Below, in pieces: positions 16,897 through 25,746 of a stretch of DNA of 40,515 nt. The position numbers were made by a program, and so were the translations under genes. This DNA is from a gamma proteobacterium HTCC2207 (lineage in GTDB: Bacteria > Pseudomonadota > Gammaproteobacteria > Pseudomonadales > Porticoccaceae). Location: the NCBI GenBank assembly GCA_905181925.1, contig CAJIZU010000089.1, positions 1 through 40,515 on the forward strand, given 5' to 3'. Under the pieces are notes generated by a model that saw nothing but the letters and a program-made list of their open reading frames with translations, did no database searches and was not told the DNA's origin. Position 1 is the stretch's first letter, and the number at the start of each line of letters is the position of its first letter.

Positions 16897-17688
16897 ATGA
16901 AAACAATTTCTATAAGCACATTAAACTCGATGAAAGAGAAAGGCGAAAAGTTCGCAGCAATTACTGCGTATGACTACACATTTTCGCGCTTAATTGAACA
17001 GTCTAGTATCGAAGTTTCTTTGGTTGGCGACTCACTGGGCAATGTCATCCAGGGTCGTGATAGTACTATTCCCGTCACTGTTGATGAAATGGCATATCAC
17101 ACAGCTGCCGTTAAACGGGGTAATAATCGCTCTCTTTTGGTGAGTGATATGCCGTTTATGTCTTATTCAACCGACGTCAAAGCACTTGATAATGCCGCTT
17201 TAATCATGCAGGCAGGGGCACAAATGGTGAAGCTAGAAGGTGGCGAATGGCTCGCAGATACAGTCTTTTTGCTCAGTGAGCGGGGAATCCCTGTATGCGG
17301 GCATGTAGGGCTTACTCCTCAGTCAGTACATAAGCTGGGAGGATACAAAGTTCAAGGTAAAGACGAGGCAGAAGCCGACCAAATCATCAAAGAAGCGCTA
17401 ATTCTGGAAGAGGCAGGCGCTGAGCTGATAGTGGTTGAGTGTGTCCCTAACTCTCTTGGAGCATCTTTAAGCCACGCACTGAATATTCCTGTTATTGGCA
17501 TTGGTGCCGGCGCAGACACTGACGGGCAGGTATTGGTCTTGCATGATATGTTAGGTATTTCGCAGCGGTTACCCAAATTCACCAAAAATTTTCTGACCGG
17601 TAAAGATAGTATTCAAGATGCTATTACTGCTTACGGTGACGATGTTAGAAGTGGTAATTTCCCAGCATCAGAACATTGCTTTAAATAA
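16897..17688 (+). CDS. panB: 3-methyl-2-oxobutanoate hydroxymethyltransferase
   Basis: First committed step of pantothenate (CoA) synthesis: transfers a hydroxymethyl group from methylene-THF to ketoisovalerate. TIM-barrel protein of 263 aa with VSLVGDSLGNVIQG (metal-binding Asp), KLEGG, GHVGLTPQSVH and IGIGAGADTDGQVLVLHDMLG. panB usually precedes panC; here panC is not next, and a glutathione peroxidase gene follows instead. Confidence 0.97.
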   Translation: MKTISISTLNSMKEKGEKFAAITAYDYTFSRLIEQSSIEVSLVGDSLGNVIQGRDSTIPVTVDEMAYHTAAVKRGNNRSLLVSDMPFMSYSTDVKALDNAALIMQAGAQMVKLEGGEWLADTVFLLSERGIPVCGHVGLTPQSVHKLGGYKVQGKDEAEADQIIKEALILEEAGAELIVVECVPNSLGASLSHALNIPVIGIGAGADTDGQVLVLHDMLGISQRLPKFTKNFLTGKDSIQDAITAYGDDVRSGNFPASEHCFK

Positions 17689-17720
17689 CCCAATCAATTT
17701 CATCGAGAAGGATAGTAACT

Positions 17721-18206
17721 GTGACAAGTTCTACAACAATTTATGATTTCACTGTACCGACTAGTAATAACCAAGAAAAACCCTTGGCTGACTACAAAGG
17801 CAATGTTGTACTTATAGTAAACACTGCAAGTCAATGTGGCTTTACCCCACAATACGAAGGTTTACAGGCACTGCATAACAGTTATAGTGATCGTGGACTT
17901 GTCGTAGTAGCAATGCCCTGTAATCAATTCGGTGCTCAGGAGCCAGGTAACAACGGTTCTATTCAAGAATTTTGCCAACTCAACTATGGACTAAGCTTTC
18001 CAGTGATGGGGAAAATTGATGTCAATGGGGCTGCGCAACACCCGCTTTATAGCTACCTTACAAAACAAGCGAAGGGGCTTATAACAGATAGTATTAAATG
18101 GAACTTTACTAAGTTTTTAATCAATCGTGAGGGTCAGGTAACAGAGAGGTTTGCACCGGTAACCAAACCTGATGCAATTGCCAAGCATATTGAAAAATTA
18201 CTGTAA
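17721..18206 (+). CDS. Glutathione peroxidase (BtuE-like, Cys type)
   Basis: Thiol peroxidase of the GPx family, 161 aa, probably cytoplasmic. The active-site peptide is NTASQCGFTPQYEGL with the peroxidatic Cys (not selenocysteine), completed by NQFGAQEPG (Gln) and WNFTKFLI (Trp, Asn). Such Cys-type enzymes often use thioredoxin in place of glutathione. It starts at GTG 17721, with AAGGA upstream. It lies 32 bases after panB, possibly co-transcribed, and abuts the stop of the convergent AGCS gene with no space between. Confidence 0.93.
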   Translation: MTSSTTIYDFTVPTSNNQEKPLADYKGNVVLIVNTASQCGFTPQYEGLQALHNSYSDRGLVVVAMPCNQFGAQEPGNNGSIQEFCQLNYGLSFPVMGKIDVNGAAQHPLYSYLTKQAKGLITDSIKWNFTKFLINREGQVTERFAPVTKPDAIAKHIEKLL

Positions 18207-19589
18207 CTAATCTTTGTTGCGTAATCCTGAAAAATAGATGTTTGCCGCCTGGTTTACCTTGGGCGATAGATATAATGCCGAAATCATCGTCGGTATGGCC
18301 ATCGTTGCATAGGTGGCCAGAATTAGTCCGTTAACAATGTCCATTGAAACCACAGCGCCACCCAAGAGCAATGCTAAGTAGATCGGCGTGTAGTAATGCT
18401 GGCGATGAGATCCTAGTAGAAAGCCGGTACATTTAGCACCGTAGAACCACATGGTGACCATGGTGCTAAAGCTCAATAATCCCACCATGATGAGTAATAA
18501 GTAGATACCCGTAGTAGGAAACACTTGCTGGATCGCTCGAGCGGTCATAGTCACACCCTCCACGCCCTCCGCACTTTGCCATACGCCGGTCAGCAAGATA
18601 ATTAGGGCAGTACACGTACATACAATCAAAGTGTCTACCACTGGCCCGACCATGGCTACAATACCTTCCCTAATCGGCTCTTGTGTTTTAGCGGCACCGT
18701 GCGCCATTGACTCAGTACCAATCCCAGCTTCATTAGAGAAAGCTCCCCGTCGTACTCCGATTAAAATCACAGCACCCACAGAGCCCCCCGCCACCGCTTC
18801 TCCTGTAAAAGCATCGGTAACGATAAGCAGGAGAGTGGCAGGAATATCCGCAGCAAAGGTATAGAGAACTGTACCTGCCATGTAAAGATACAAGAGCACC
18901 ATCGAAGGAACTAACTTAACGGTGATTCGCCCAATGCGCTCAATACGCCCAGCTACCACTAGCCACACCAAAATGGCCACCACTGAACTAGACACCAGAT
19001 CAAAAGCAAAATGATTTTCAGCTGTGGCTATTCCAGCAGGAATTGCAACTACGTCACGGAGTAATTGAATAAATTGGTTAGCTTGAAAAAGGGGTAAAGC
19101 ACCGATAGTACACGCTAAAGCGAACACTACCGCTAGAGGATACCAGCGTTTACCCATCCCCTCTGTAATAACATACATGGGCCCACCCTGCACAGTGCCA
19201 TCCGCATCCTTTCCACGGTACATAACTGCCAGCGACGCCGTATAAAATTTGGTCGAAACACCAACAATAGCTGTAACCCACATCCAAAATACCGCTCCGG
19301 GTCCACCCATGCTTATTGCAATCGCAACACCGGCAATATTACCCAAACCAAGGGTACCTGAGAGCGCCGTTGCTAATGCTTGAGAATGTGGGATGTGCCC
19401 AGGATCATTAGGGTCACTGTACTTACCGCGGAGTAAAGCAATCGCGTGACCAAAATATCGATATGGCCGGAAGCGTGAATACACCATAAAAAACATACCG
19501 CCGCCAACCAGCAAAATAACTAGCGGTGTACTCCACATTAGATCTGCCCATGCATTGAGAAAATCTTCTATTTGCTGCAAGGTTGGCAT
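18207..19589 (-). CDS. Sodium:alanine (AGCS family) symporter
   Basis: Inner-membrane Na+-coupled transporter of small neutral amino acids (alanine/glycine). The 460 aa protein has about 10-12 hydrophobic helices. Family signatures include ALSGTLGLGNIAGVAIAISMGGPGAVFWMW near residue 100 and GVRRGAFSNEAGIGTESMAHGAA near 280. The precise substrate is not readable. It stands alone on the reverse strand between glutathione peroxidase and fur. Confidence 0.93.
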   Translation of the reverse strand: MPTLQQIEDFLNAWADLMWSTPLVILLVGGGMFFMVYSRFRPYRYFGHAIALLRGKYSDPNDPGHIPHSQALATALSGTLGLGNIAGVAIAISMGGPGAVFWMWVTAIVGVSTKFYTASLAVMYRGKDADGTVQGGPMYVITEGMGKRWYPLAVVFALACTIGALPLFQANQFIQLLRDVVAIPAGIATAENHFAFDLVSSSVVAILVWLVVAGRIERIGRITVKLVPSMVLLYLYMAGTVLYTFAADIPATLLLIVTDAFTGEAVAGGSVGAVILIGVRRGAFSNEAGIGTESMAHGAAKTQEPIREGIVAMVGPVVDTLIVCTCTALIILLTGVWQSAEGVEGVTMTARAIQQVFPTTGIYLLLIMVGLLSFSTMVTMWFYGAKCTGFLLGSHRQHYYTPIYLALLLGGAVVSMDIVNGLILATYATMAIPTMISALYLSPKVNQAANIYFSGLRNKD

Positions 19590-19641
19590 AGGGTTAAATT
19601 TAATTCCCTTTAAAGAATATGTCTCAGTTTATCTTGAGTTG

Positions 19642-20046
19642 TTAGATTGGTTTTACGTATAACACCAAACTATGACCAACAACCTTGTAACCATTGTCTT
19701 TGGCGATTTTCGCTTGGATCTTTTGAATTTCAGCATCTTGGAACTCAACTACCTTCCCTGTTTCAGTGCACACCATATGATCATGCCCATCACCACGGTC
19801 TAATTCGTAGACGGCAGGGCCGCTATCAAAACTATGTCTCGTAATAAGTCCGGCTGCTTCGAACTGAGTAAGAACTCGATAGACAGTCGCTATACCAACA
19901 TCCTCTTGAGCATCACGAAGAGCTTGATAGATGTCTTCGGCAGTCATATGCCAATCGGGAGTACTCTCAAGAATTTGTAGTATCTTGATCCGCGGTAAGG
20001 TGACCTTGAGACCGGCCTTTTTTAGCTCCTGATCTTTACGATTCAT
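19642..20046 (-). CDS. fur: Ferric uptake regulator
   Basis: Fe(II)-responsive repressor of iron acquisition. Winged-helix N-terminal domain (KKAGLKVTLPRIKILQILE... to about residue 80), then the metal-binding dimerisation domain with DGHDHMVCTETGKVVEF. Only one Cys of the usual CxxC is present (VCTET), as I recall for P. aeruginosa Fur. I chose ATG 20046, preceded by AAGAAGAG, over an upstream in-frame start at 20088 that would enter the bamE promoter region; this gives 134 aa. It is divergent from bamE, a conserved gammaproteobacterial pair. Confidence 0.95.
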   Translation of the reverse strand: MNRKDQELKKAGLKVTLPRIKILQILESTPDWHMTAEDIYQALRDAQEDVGIATVYRVLTQFEAAGLITRHSFDSGPAVYELDRGDGHDHMVCTETGKVVEFQDAEIQKIQAKIAKDNGYKVVGHSLVLYVKPI

Positions 20047-20115
20047 GGTTTGCTCTTCTTTATTTTTGAATATGCGGTTATTATCCATCTTCTTTGCGCT
20101 AACTGGAACCCCACC

Positions 20116-20463
20116 ATGCGATTAATTCTTTTGAGCCTTGCTTTTTTCTCGCTCCTGTCTTCCGGCTGCAGCTGGATTAAGTTCCCAGGCGTCCACAAAA
20201 TTGATATTCAACAGGGTAATATTCTCGATCAAGAGATGGTCGATAAGTTGAAGATAGGCATGACCAAAGCACAGGTAAAATTTGTTCTGGGGACCCCTCT
20301 TGTTGCCGATACGTTTAACCAGAACCGATGGGATTACCCATTTCGACGTCTCTCAGCGACAGGTATCGAAACAAAGGAAGATGTCATCGTGTATTTCGAC
20401 GATCAAGGGTTATTAAAAGAAATGGCCGGTAATTATACTCTTACCGAAGCAGAGAAAAATTAA
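20116..20463 (+). CDS. bamE: Outer membrane assembly lipoprotein BamE/OmlA
   Basis: Small lipoprotein subunit of the BAM complex that inserts beta-barrel proteins into the outer membrane. The 115 aa product begins with a lipoprotein signal, RLILLSLAFFSLLSSGCS, with lipidated Cys18. The SmpA/OmlA domain shows LKIGMTKAQVKFVLGTPLVAD and RWDYPF. ATG 20116 places the lipobox correctly; the frame is open further upstream into fur but that would bury the signal. It is divergent from fur. Confidence 0.95.
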   Translation: MRLILLSLAFFSLLSSGCSWIKFPGVHKIDIQQGNILDQEMVDKLKIGMTKAQVKFVLGTPLVADTFNQNRWDYPFRRLSATGIETKEDVIVYFDDQGLLKEMAGNYTLTEAEKN

Positions 20464-20532
20464 CCGATACACTGAGATTGAAGATTAGCAACTGGGATTC
20501 GTTAATCGATAAAAATCGCTTAAATGATTAGC

Positions 20533-20862
20533 CTAGAGATCTACCCTTCGCTTCTTTTTGGCTTCCTCCGCTCGGCGGCGGCGAATTTCTTTTGGATCCA
20601 AGGTTAATGGTCGATAGATTTCTACTCGATCACCTTGCTGTAACTCATAAACATCCGCATCGGCAAGACCTTTACTACCCAACACCTGAGAGAAGATACC
20701 CACTTTACTGATATCCAGTTCAGGAAGCTTTTGTCGCAAATCAGATCTATCAATGGCCTGTAAAGCGGTCGTGCCGTAAGGCACTTTAAGTGAAATCAGA
20801 AATTGCCTGTCAGGCAACGCATAGGCCACCTCTACATTAATCATGGCGGCAGTCTCAGGCAC
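20533..20862 (-). CDS. rnfH: RnfH family ubiquitin-fold protein
   Basis: Small beta-grasp protein (109 aa), UPF0125/RnfH. Conserved stretches are VEVAYALPDRQFLISLKVPYGTTALQAI and GDRVEIYRPLTLDPKEIRRRRAE, with a very basic tail. It starts at GTG 20862 with GGAAAG upstream (within ratA, overlapping its end by eight bases) or at ATG 20844. It is co-transcribed with ratA, the classic ratA-rnfH pair. The function is unknown; an early toxin-antitoxin interpretation of this pair is not well supported. Confidence 0.92.
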   Translation of the reverse strand: MPETAAMINVEVAYALPDRQFLISLKVPYGTTALQAIDRSDLRQKLPELDISKVGIFSQVLGSKGLADADVYELQQGDRVEIYRPLTLDPKEIRRRRAEEAKKKRRVDL

Positions 20863-21298
20863 TATTCTTTCCGTAGACTTTGTCCGCTCGGAGGCACAGA
20901 GAATCTACCAAATTATTGGCCACGCCAGCAAATAGATTAGAGGCCGCAAAACTTAAACTTCTACTACTGAAATCAAATTCCATATCTAACTCAACCTTAC
21001 AGGCTTTTTCAGTTAACGCCGTAAATACCCAGTCACCACGGAAGGTCTTAAAAGGCCCATCTTCCAATGTCATCTTTATCGCCGAAGGAGCCTTTAAGTG
21101 ATTGCGGGTCATCAAACTCAGACTTACTCCGGCCTTTTTTAAATCTAAGCGTGCAAGCATTGTCAGGTCAGTGTGTTCAAACACTTCTACCCCGTAACAC
21201 CCCTCCATAAAGGACGGGTAATTAGATACGTCATTGACCAAATCATACATTGCCTGAGCAGAATGCATAACCAGTGCAGAACGCTTTATTTCACTCAA
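20855..21298 (-). CDS. ratA: RatA/COQ10-like START-domain protein
   Basis: SRPBCC/START-fold protein (147 aa) related to mitochondrial Coq10, thought to bind ubiquinone or lipid; E. coli RatA was also reported to block 70S assembly. It has ALVMHSAQAMYDLVNDVSNYPSFMEGC at the start and DGPFKTFRGDWVF mid-protein. The start is TTG 21298: an in-frame stop lies just upstream, AAAGG precedes it, and its first residues line up with E. coli RatA. It lies close to smpB, the usual neighbour, but an NSS transporter gene sits between. Confidence 0.92.
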   Translation of the reverse strand: MSEIKRSALVMHSAQAMYDLVNDVSNYPSFMEGCYGVEVFEHTDLTMLARLDLKKAGVSLSLMTRNHLKAPSAIKMTLEDGPFKTFRGDWVFTALTEKACKVELDMEFDFSSRSLSFAASNLFAGVANNLVDSLCLRADKVYGKNSA

Positions 21299-21311
21299 AA
21301 TTCATTACCTT

Positions 21312-22685
21312 TTATGCAAAAAATTTGTCGTACACGCCCATTATAAATACCAGACCAATCGCAAAAGGCGCAATGTATTTAATGGTCAATTGCCATAACT
21401 GCATGACTCGCTCAGAGGTACCCAGCATCTCAAAATCAATCACTTCACGCTTGATCACGAAGCCAACAAACAGCGTAATCAGCAATCCACTGATCGGAAG
21501 CATAATGTTGGCGGTAAGAAAATCAAGGAAATCAAAGAATGTGAACCCAGCGATCTTATACTCAGCCCAAATGTTAAACGAAAACACACTCCCTAAACCA
21601 AGAACCCAAGCAGTTCCAGCAATGACAAAATTCGCTTTGGTACGACCAATATGTTTTGCCTCCATCAACCAAGCAACGCAGGGTTCAAGTAACGAAATTG
21701 CTGAACTCCATGCGGCAATAGAAACCAATACAAAGAATACTGCGCCTATCAGCAGCCCTCCTGGCATACTACCAAAAGCGACCGGCAGGCTAATAAACAT
21801 GAGTCCAGGCCCCGCGCTGGGCTCAATACCCGGGGTCGCAAACACAATAGAAAAGATGATTAATCCAGAAATAATCGCTACTGAACTATCAAAAAACGCC
21901 ACTATAAGAATGGTTTTACCTATATTCGCATTCTGCGGCATATAAGCACCGTACGCCATGATCGCACCCATACCAATACTTAGCGTGAAAAATGCCTGAC
22001 CCATGGCCTCAAGCACACCACGCCATGTTAGAGCCTCTAGATTAAAACTAAACAGAAAGTTGACGGCGGCCGAAAAGTTGCCTTCAATTACCGCAAACCC
22101 TAACAGCATCAATAGCATAATAAACAAAATAGGCATCAGTGTTTCTACGGCAATTCCAAGACCTTTCTTAACACCTCCCACAACGACGGCGACACAAAGA
22201 CCCATAAAAATAGTTTGCCAAAAGATAAGTCGGCTCGGATCAGATAACAGGCTATTGAATGCAGCAGCCGCAGACTCACCATTGACACCCTGAAGCTCAC
22301 CCGAGGAAATCAAAAATATGTAATCCATTGCCCAGCCAGCAATAACCGCATAAAAAGATAGAATCAGTAATCCTGCAAGAACCCCAAGCCATCCCACACA
22401 ACGCCAAAGTGAATTGGCATTGCTATCTGCAACAGCTTCGTTCATAGAGTTGATTGGGCTTTGACGACCGTTCCGGCCAATTAATACTTCAGACATCATA
22501 ACCGGCACGCCAATCAGCAATATACAACCAAGGTAAATCAAAACAAAGGCACCACCGCCATTACTACCTGCAACATAAGGAAATTTCCACATATTGCCCA
22601 ACCCAACGGCTGAGCCTGTCGCTGCCATAATAAATGTCCACCGACTAGTCCAAGTGCCATGCATTCCTTTTTGTTGCAGTGCCAT
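21312..22685 (-). CDS. Sodium-dependent neurotransmitter-symporter (NSS/SNF) family transporter
   Basis: Inner-membrane LeuT-fold Na+-coupled amino-acid transporter, 457 aa with about 11 hydrophobic helices. The NSS signature GSAVGLGNMWKFPYVAGSNGG falls at about residues 25-46 (TM1 with the unwound substrate and sodium site). GGAGAG precedes the start. It ends 13 bases before ratA, so the order SNF-ratA-rnfH probably forms one reverse-strand transcript. The substrate is unknown. Confidence 0.93.
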   Translation of the reverse strand: MALQQKGMHGTWTSRWTFIMAATGSAVGLGNMWKFPYVAGSNGGGAFVLIYLGCILLIGVPVMMSEVLIGRNGRQSPINSMNEAVADSNANSLWRCVGWLGVLAGLLILSFYAVIAGWAMDYIFLISSGELQGVNGESAAAAFNSLLSDPSRLIFWQTIFMGLCVAVVVGGVKKGLGIAVETLMPILFIMLLMLLGFAVIEGNFSAAVNFLFSFNLEALTWRGVLEAMGQAFFTLSIGMGAIMAYGAYMPQNANIGKTILIVAFFDSSVAIISGLIIFSIVFATPGIEPSAGPGLMFISLPVAFGSMPGGLLIGAVFFVLVSIAAWSSAISLLEPCVAWLMEAKHIGRTKANFVIAGTAWVLGLGSVFSFNIWAEYKIAGFTFFDFLDFLTANIMLPISGLLITLFVGFVIKREVIDFEMLGTSERVMQLWQLTIKYIAPFAIGLVFIMGVYDKFFA

Positions 22686-22785
22686 ACGCTTCTCTCCAGT
22701 AATTCAGGTCAAATTGTACTCATTCAAAGACTAAGTACCTAATAAATGGCCAATGTATTTAGTTTGTAAAAGCAATTAGCAATAA

Positions 22786-22816
22786 TTGATGAAAAAGACC
22801 CCGCGCCACGTATAAT
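22786..22816 (+). promoter_or_regulatory. smpB promoter, possibly giving a leaderless mRNA
   Basis: TTGATG (22786-22791) and a perfect TATAAT (22811-22816), with a long 19-base spacer. The expected start at about 22822-22824 coincides with the smpB ATG at 22823, and no Shine-Dalgarno precedes that ATG. Confidence 0.5.
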
Positions 22817-22822
22817 CAAGCT

Positions 22823-23296
22823 ATGACTAAAAAGAAACCAAAGCAGCCCTCAAGTACAATTGCGCTGAACAAAAAAGTTAAACATGACTACTTCATCGAA
22901 GAGAAATTCGAGGCGGGTTTAGTGCTGCTCGGCTGGGAAGTTAAAAGTCTAAGGGAAAGCAAAGTTAACCTCACCGACACTTATGTGTTCGTGAGGGATG
23001 GTGAAGCTTGGTTAATCGGCACTAACATCACACCGCTGTTATCCGCCTCAACTCACTTCGTGACCGATGCCAAGCGAACACGTAAATTGCTGCTCAATCA
23101 TCGTGAGTTACAGAAGCTTGAAGAAGGCGTTAACCAAAAAGGTCACACCGCTGTCTGCACGGCCTTGTACTGGAAAAATCATCTGATTAAATGTGAGATC
23201 GCACTGGCTAAAGGAAAAGCTAGCTATGACAAACGCATGGACGACAAAGAACGTGACTGGAATCGCCAAAAGCAGCGTCTTATGCGGCATTCCTGA
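22823..23296 (+). CDS. smpB: SsrA-binding protein SmpB
   Basis: Partner of tmRNA in trans-translation, rescuing ribosomes stalled on broken mRNAs. The 157 aa protein matches the family along its length: [33 protein letters not shown], then [21 protein letters not shown] and the basic tail [23 protein letters not shown] that mimics the codon-anticodon helix. Its start aligns with E. coli SmpB. I saw no tmRNA gene (ssrA) in the 86 bases downstream. It is divergent from the NSS transporter. Confidence 0.97.
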   Translation: MTKKKPKQPSSTIALNKKVKHDYFIEEKFEAGLVLLGWEVKSLRESKVNLTDTYVFVRDGEAWLIGTNITPLLSASTHFVTDAKRTRKLLLNHRELQKLEEGVNQKGHTAVCTALYWKNHLIKCEIALAKGKASYDKRMDDKERDWNRQKQRLMRHS

Positions 23297-23382
23297 CCTC
23301 TAATGGGTACAGCACTTGCTACTTAGAGAGAACTGCAAAGTAAAGCGATACAAATAACCTTTGGCGTACAAAGGACATTACC

Positions 23383-24150
23383 ATTAATAAACAACCAACC
23401 ATAATAAATGTAGTAACCAACGGGCCCTCGCTGATGCTTGAGGGATTACAAATACTTTGGCGGCGGGATATTCGTTGGTTGGTTGTCATCCCGCTACTTA
23501 TCAATATCTTCCTATTTGCTTCGGCGACAGGTTTTGCTGCTAATTGGCTTCAGAACTGGATTACCACCATCACCACGTCAGTACCCGATTGGTTGCAATG
23601 GCTCGCATGGATAATTTGGTTTTTGTTTGCGATATTGGCGTTAGCTATTTATGCCTTCACTTTCACTATTTTAGCTAACCTTATTGGGTCGCCGTTTTAT
23701 GGGGTGATTGCCCAAAGGGTGATTGCCTCAGAAGTCGGCGATGACCAAAGTTATGTGTTGGCTGAGAGTGGTTTACTTAGCGGAGCGTGGGATAGTCTGA
23801 TTCGAGAACTTCAGTTAATTGGCTATTTTTTGCCACGAACAGTGGTGGTTGGAATAGTAACTTTACTGCTAAGTGTTATTCCAGTACTAAACTTGTTGGC
23901 ACCTATTCTGGCTGCCAGCTGGGCAGCGTGGTGTTTGTGTCTTCAATATTTAGATTACGCCGCGGATAGTGAACATATTACCTTTGCAGATTTACGCAAC
24001 AAGGTCACCGCGAGCCGTTTAAGCTCAATGAGTTTTGGATTTACAGCAATGATTGCTTCTGCCGTCCCACTATTAAATCTACTTATGTTACCGGCGTCGG
24101 TGGTTGCCGGCAGCCTTCTATGGTGCCGACAACATCGGAACATTGACTAG
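23383..24150 (+). CDS. cysZ: CysZ/EI24 family sulfate transporter, probable AUU start
   Basis: Inner-membrane protein of the CysZ family (sulfate uptake for cysteine synthesis). It has RRDIRWLVVIPLLINIFLF near the N-terminus, PDWLQWLAWIIWFLFAILAL, and several further hydrophobic helices. The first ATG (23434) has no Shine-Dalgarno and would trim the conserved N-terminal segment GPSLMLEGLQIL. The frame stays open upstream without ATG, GTG or TTG; an ATT at 23383 stands seven bases after AAAGGA (23370-23375), giving 255 aa. The family call is firm; the AUU start is inference. It converges on rhlB with overlapping stop codons. Confidence 0.85.
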   Translation: MNKQPTIINVVTNGPSLMLEGLQILWRRDIRWLVVIPLLINIFLFASATGFAANWLQNWITTITTSVPDWLQWLAWIIWFLFAILALAIYAFTFTILANLIGSPFYGVIAQRVIASEVGDDQSYVLAESGLLSGAWDSLIRELQLIGYFLPRTVVVGIVTLLLSVIPVLNLLAPILAASWAAWCLCLQYLDYAADSEHITFADLRNKVTASRLSSMSFGFTAMIASAVPLLNLLMLPASVVAGSLLWCRQHRNID

Positions 24151-25550
24151 GGCGCGGTTTCTTCCGGCGCTTCTGTTTTCGGCACTTCTACTTTGGACAC
24201 GCTGACCGGCTTTTTCTTAGCGGGTGGCTTGGGCACTGCCACCGGTTGAATGAGATGCTCTTCTGGCATAAGGCACGGCAGTTTCATATCTAATAGCTTT
24301 TCTATGGGCTCTAAAAGAAAAGCATCGTCTTCGCAGGCAAAACTAATTGATATTCCCGTCTTGCCAGCACGGCCTGTACGGCCAATACGATGCACGTAAT
24401 CTTCAGGTTCTTCTGGCAAGGTATAGTTAATAACGTGACTAACGCCGTCAACATGGATACCACGCCCTGCAACATCCGTCGCAACCATAACTTTCAAGGC
24501 ACCTGACTTAAACGATTCCAGAGCTCTCATACGACGGTTCTGAGGTATCTCGCCAGACAATATTCCTACTTTAAAGCCCTGCTTTTTAAGTTTTTCATGA
24601 AGGGTGCGGCAAATATCTCTGCGATTGGCAAAGATCATGACGCTTTCAACGTTGTCGCCCAAAAGTATATTGTTTAAGACCGTAAACTTCTCTTTGGCAG
24701 TAGTAATCAATATTTGCTGATCAACGGTATCCGTAGCAACGCGCTCGGCACCCACTTCTACGGTGACTGGCCTGTCTGTCCAAGTTTCAGACAAACGCAG
24801 TACTTCAGGGGTAAAGGTGGCTGAGAACAAGAGTGACTGGCGATCTTCGCGCTTTGGTGTTAAATTTACTAAACGTCGGACCTGAGGAATAAACCCCATA
24901 TCTAACATCCGATCAGCCTCATCTATTACTAGCACTTCTACACGATCAAGATAGATGTCTCGATTGTTTGCAAAGTCCAATAATCTACCCGGCGTGCCAA
25001 CCAAAATATCGCAGTCATACTTTTTCATTTTCTGCAATTGCTTGCCATAGTCCATACCGCCTACCAGCGTATGCGCTGTTAGATTAGTATGTTTCAATAG
25101 TTGCGTAGCGTCATCACCGATCTGAATAGCAAGCTCACGAGTTGGCGCTAGAATGAGAGTTCGGGCTTCACCCACAAAACGCTCGTCATCTACCGGATGA
25201 TTAATTAAGTCAGTAATCATGTTGATTAAAAATGCTGCAGTTTTCCCGGTACCCGTTTGCGCCTTACCTACAATGTCGTGCCCGTTAAGGGTATGCGGTA
25301 ATGAGGCCGCTTGGATAGGTGTACAAAATTCAAAACCGGCATCTTGTATACCGCGCATCAGTTGCGGAGGCAAATCAAAGTCGTGAAATCTAGCCTTGCC
25401 TTCTTGAGGCTCAACCTTAAAGTGGGATATGTCCCAAGGTTTCGTATTGTGTCCGTTACGCTTGGCGGCCGGTTTCTTTTTCGGCACATCAACAGCTACA
25501 GAATTAGTGTCAGCAGATGGAGCAGTAGTTTCTTCAGTCAATTTAATCAC
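24147..25550 (-). CDS. rhlB: ATP-dependent DEAD-box RNA helicase, RhlB type
   Basis: RNA helicase with all DEAD-box motifs: Q motif around FHDFDLPPQLMRGIQDAGFE (residues 55-74), Walker A AQTGTGKT (97-104), PTREL, GTPGR, DEADRMLDMGF, SATF, ATDVAGRGIHVDGV and HRIGRTGR. The region after the helicase core (ISISFACEDDAFLLEPIEKLL) resembles RhlB, the RNase E degradosome helicase. A Lys-rich N-terminal extension and a Pro/Lys-rich C-terminal tail make it 467 aa, longer than E. coli RhlB (421). It starts at GTG 25550 with a weak ribosome-binding site. The exact paralogue (RhlB versus RhlE) is likely but not proven. Confidence 0.88.
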   Translation of the reverse strand: MIKLTEETTAPSADTNSVAVDVPKKKPAAKRNGHNTKPWDISHFKVEPQEGKARFHDFDLPPQLMRGIQDAGFEFCTPIQAASLPHTLNGHDIVGKAQTGTGKTAAFLINMITDLINHPVDDERFVGEARTLILAPTRELAIQIGDDATQLLKHTNLTAHTLVGGMDYGKQLQKMKKYDCDILVGTPGRLLDFANNRDIYLDRVEVLVIDEADRMLDMGFIPQVRRLVNLTPKREDRQSLLFSATFTPEVLRLSETWTDRPVTVEVGAERVATDTVDQQILITTAKEKFTVLNNILLGDNVESVMIFANRRDICRTLHEKLKKQGFKVGILSGEIPQNRRMRALESFKSGALKVMVATDVAGRGIHVDGVSHVINYTLPEEPEDYVHRIGRTGRAGKTGISISFACEDDAFLLEPIEKLLDMKLPCLMPEEHLIQPVAVPKPPAKKKPVSVSKVEVPKTEAPEETAP

Positions 25551-25746
25551 GCAGTTTGGTTATCAATATTTTAAGGAGCAGCAGATCTAATATTCAACGC
25601 CCTTCTCGGGCGCGGAGTGTAGCAGAATTGTACCTTGCTCGCTGAGAATAATAGATGCGGATTGGAACACTCAAGCACAGTAAATTTTTCTTTCTTTGGT
25701 CGCCCTATTCAAGGACACTAGAAACTCATTATTTAAAGACAGTTTT

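Noticed and set aside
20047-20115. Fur box in the fur-bamE gap
   Set aside because: GGATAATAACCGCATATTC on the reverse strand resembles only half of the 19-base consensus.
23297-23382. tmRNA gene directly after smpB
   Set aside because: The gap is too short and has no tRNA-Ala-like ends or tag-peptide frame.
25598-25612. CGCCC-TTCTC-GGGCG hairpin in the rhlB/MATE divergent gap
   Set aside because: Five-pair stem without U-tract or known partner; could be an mRNA leader element of rhlB but unsupported.
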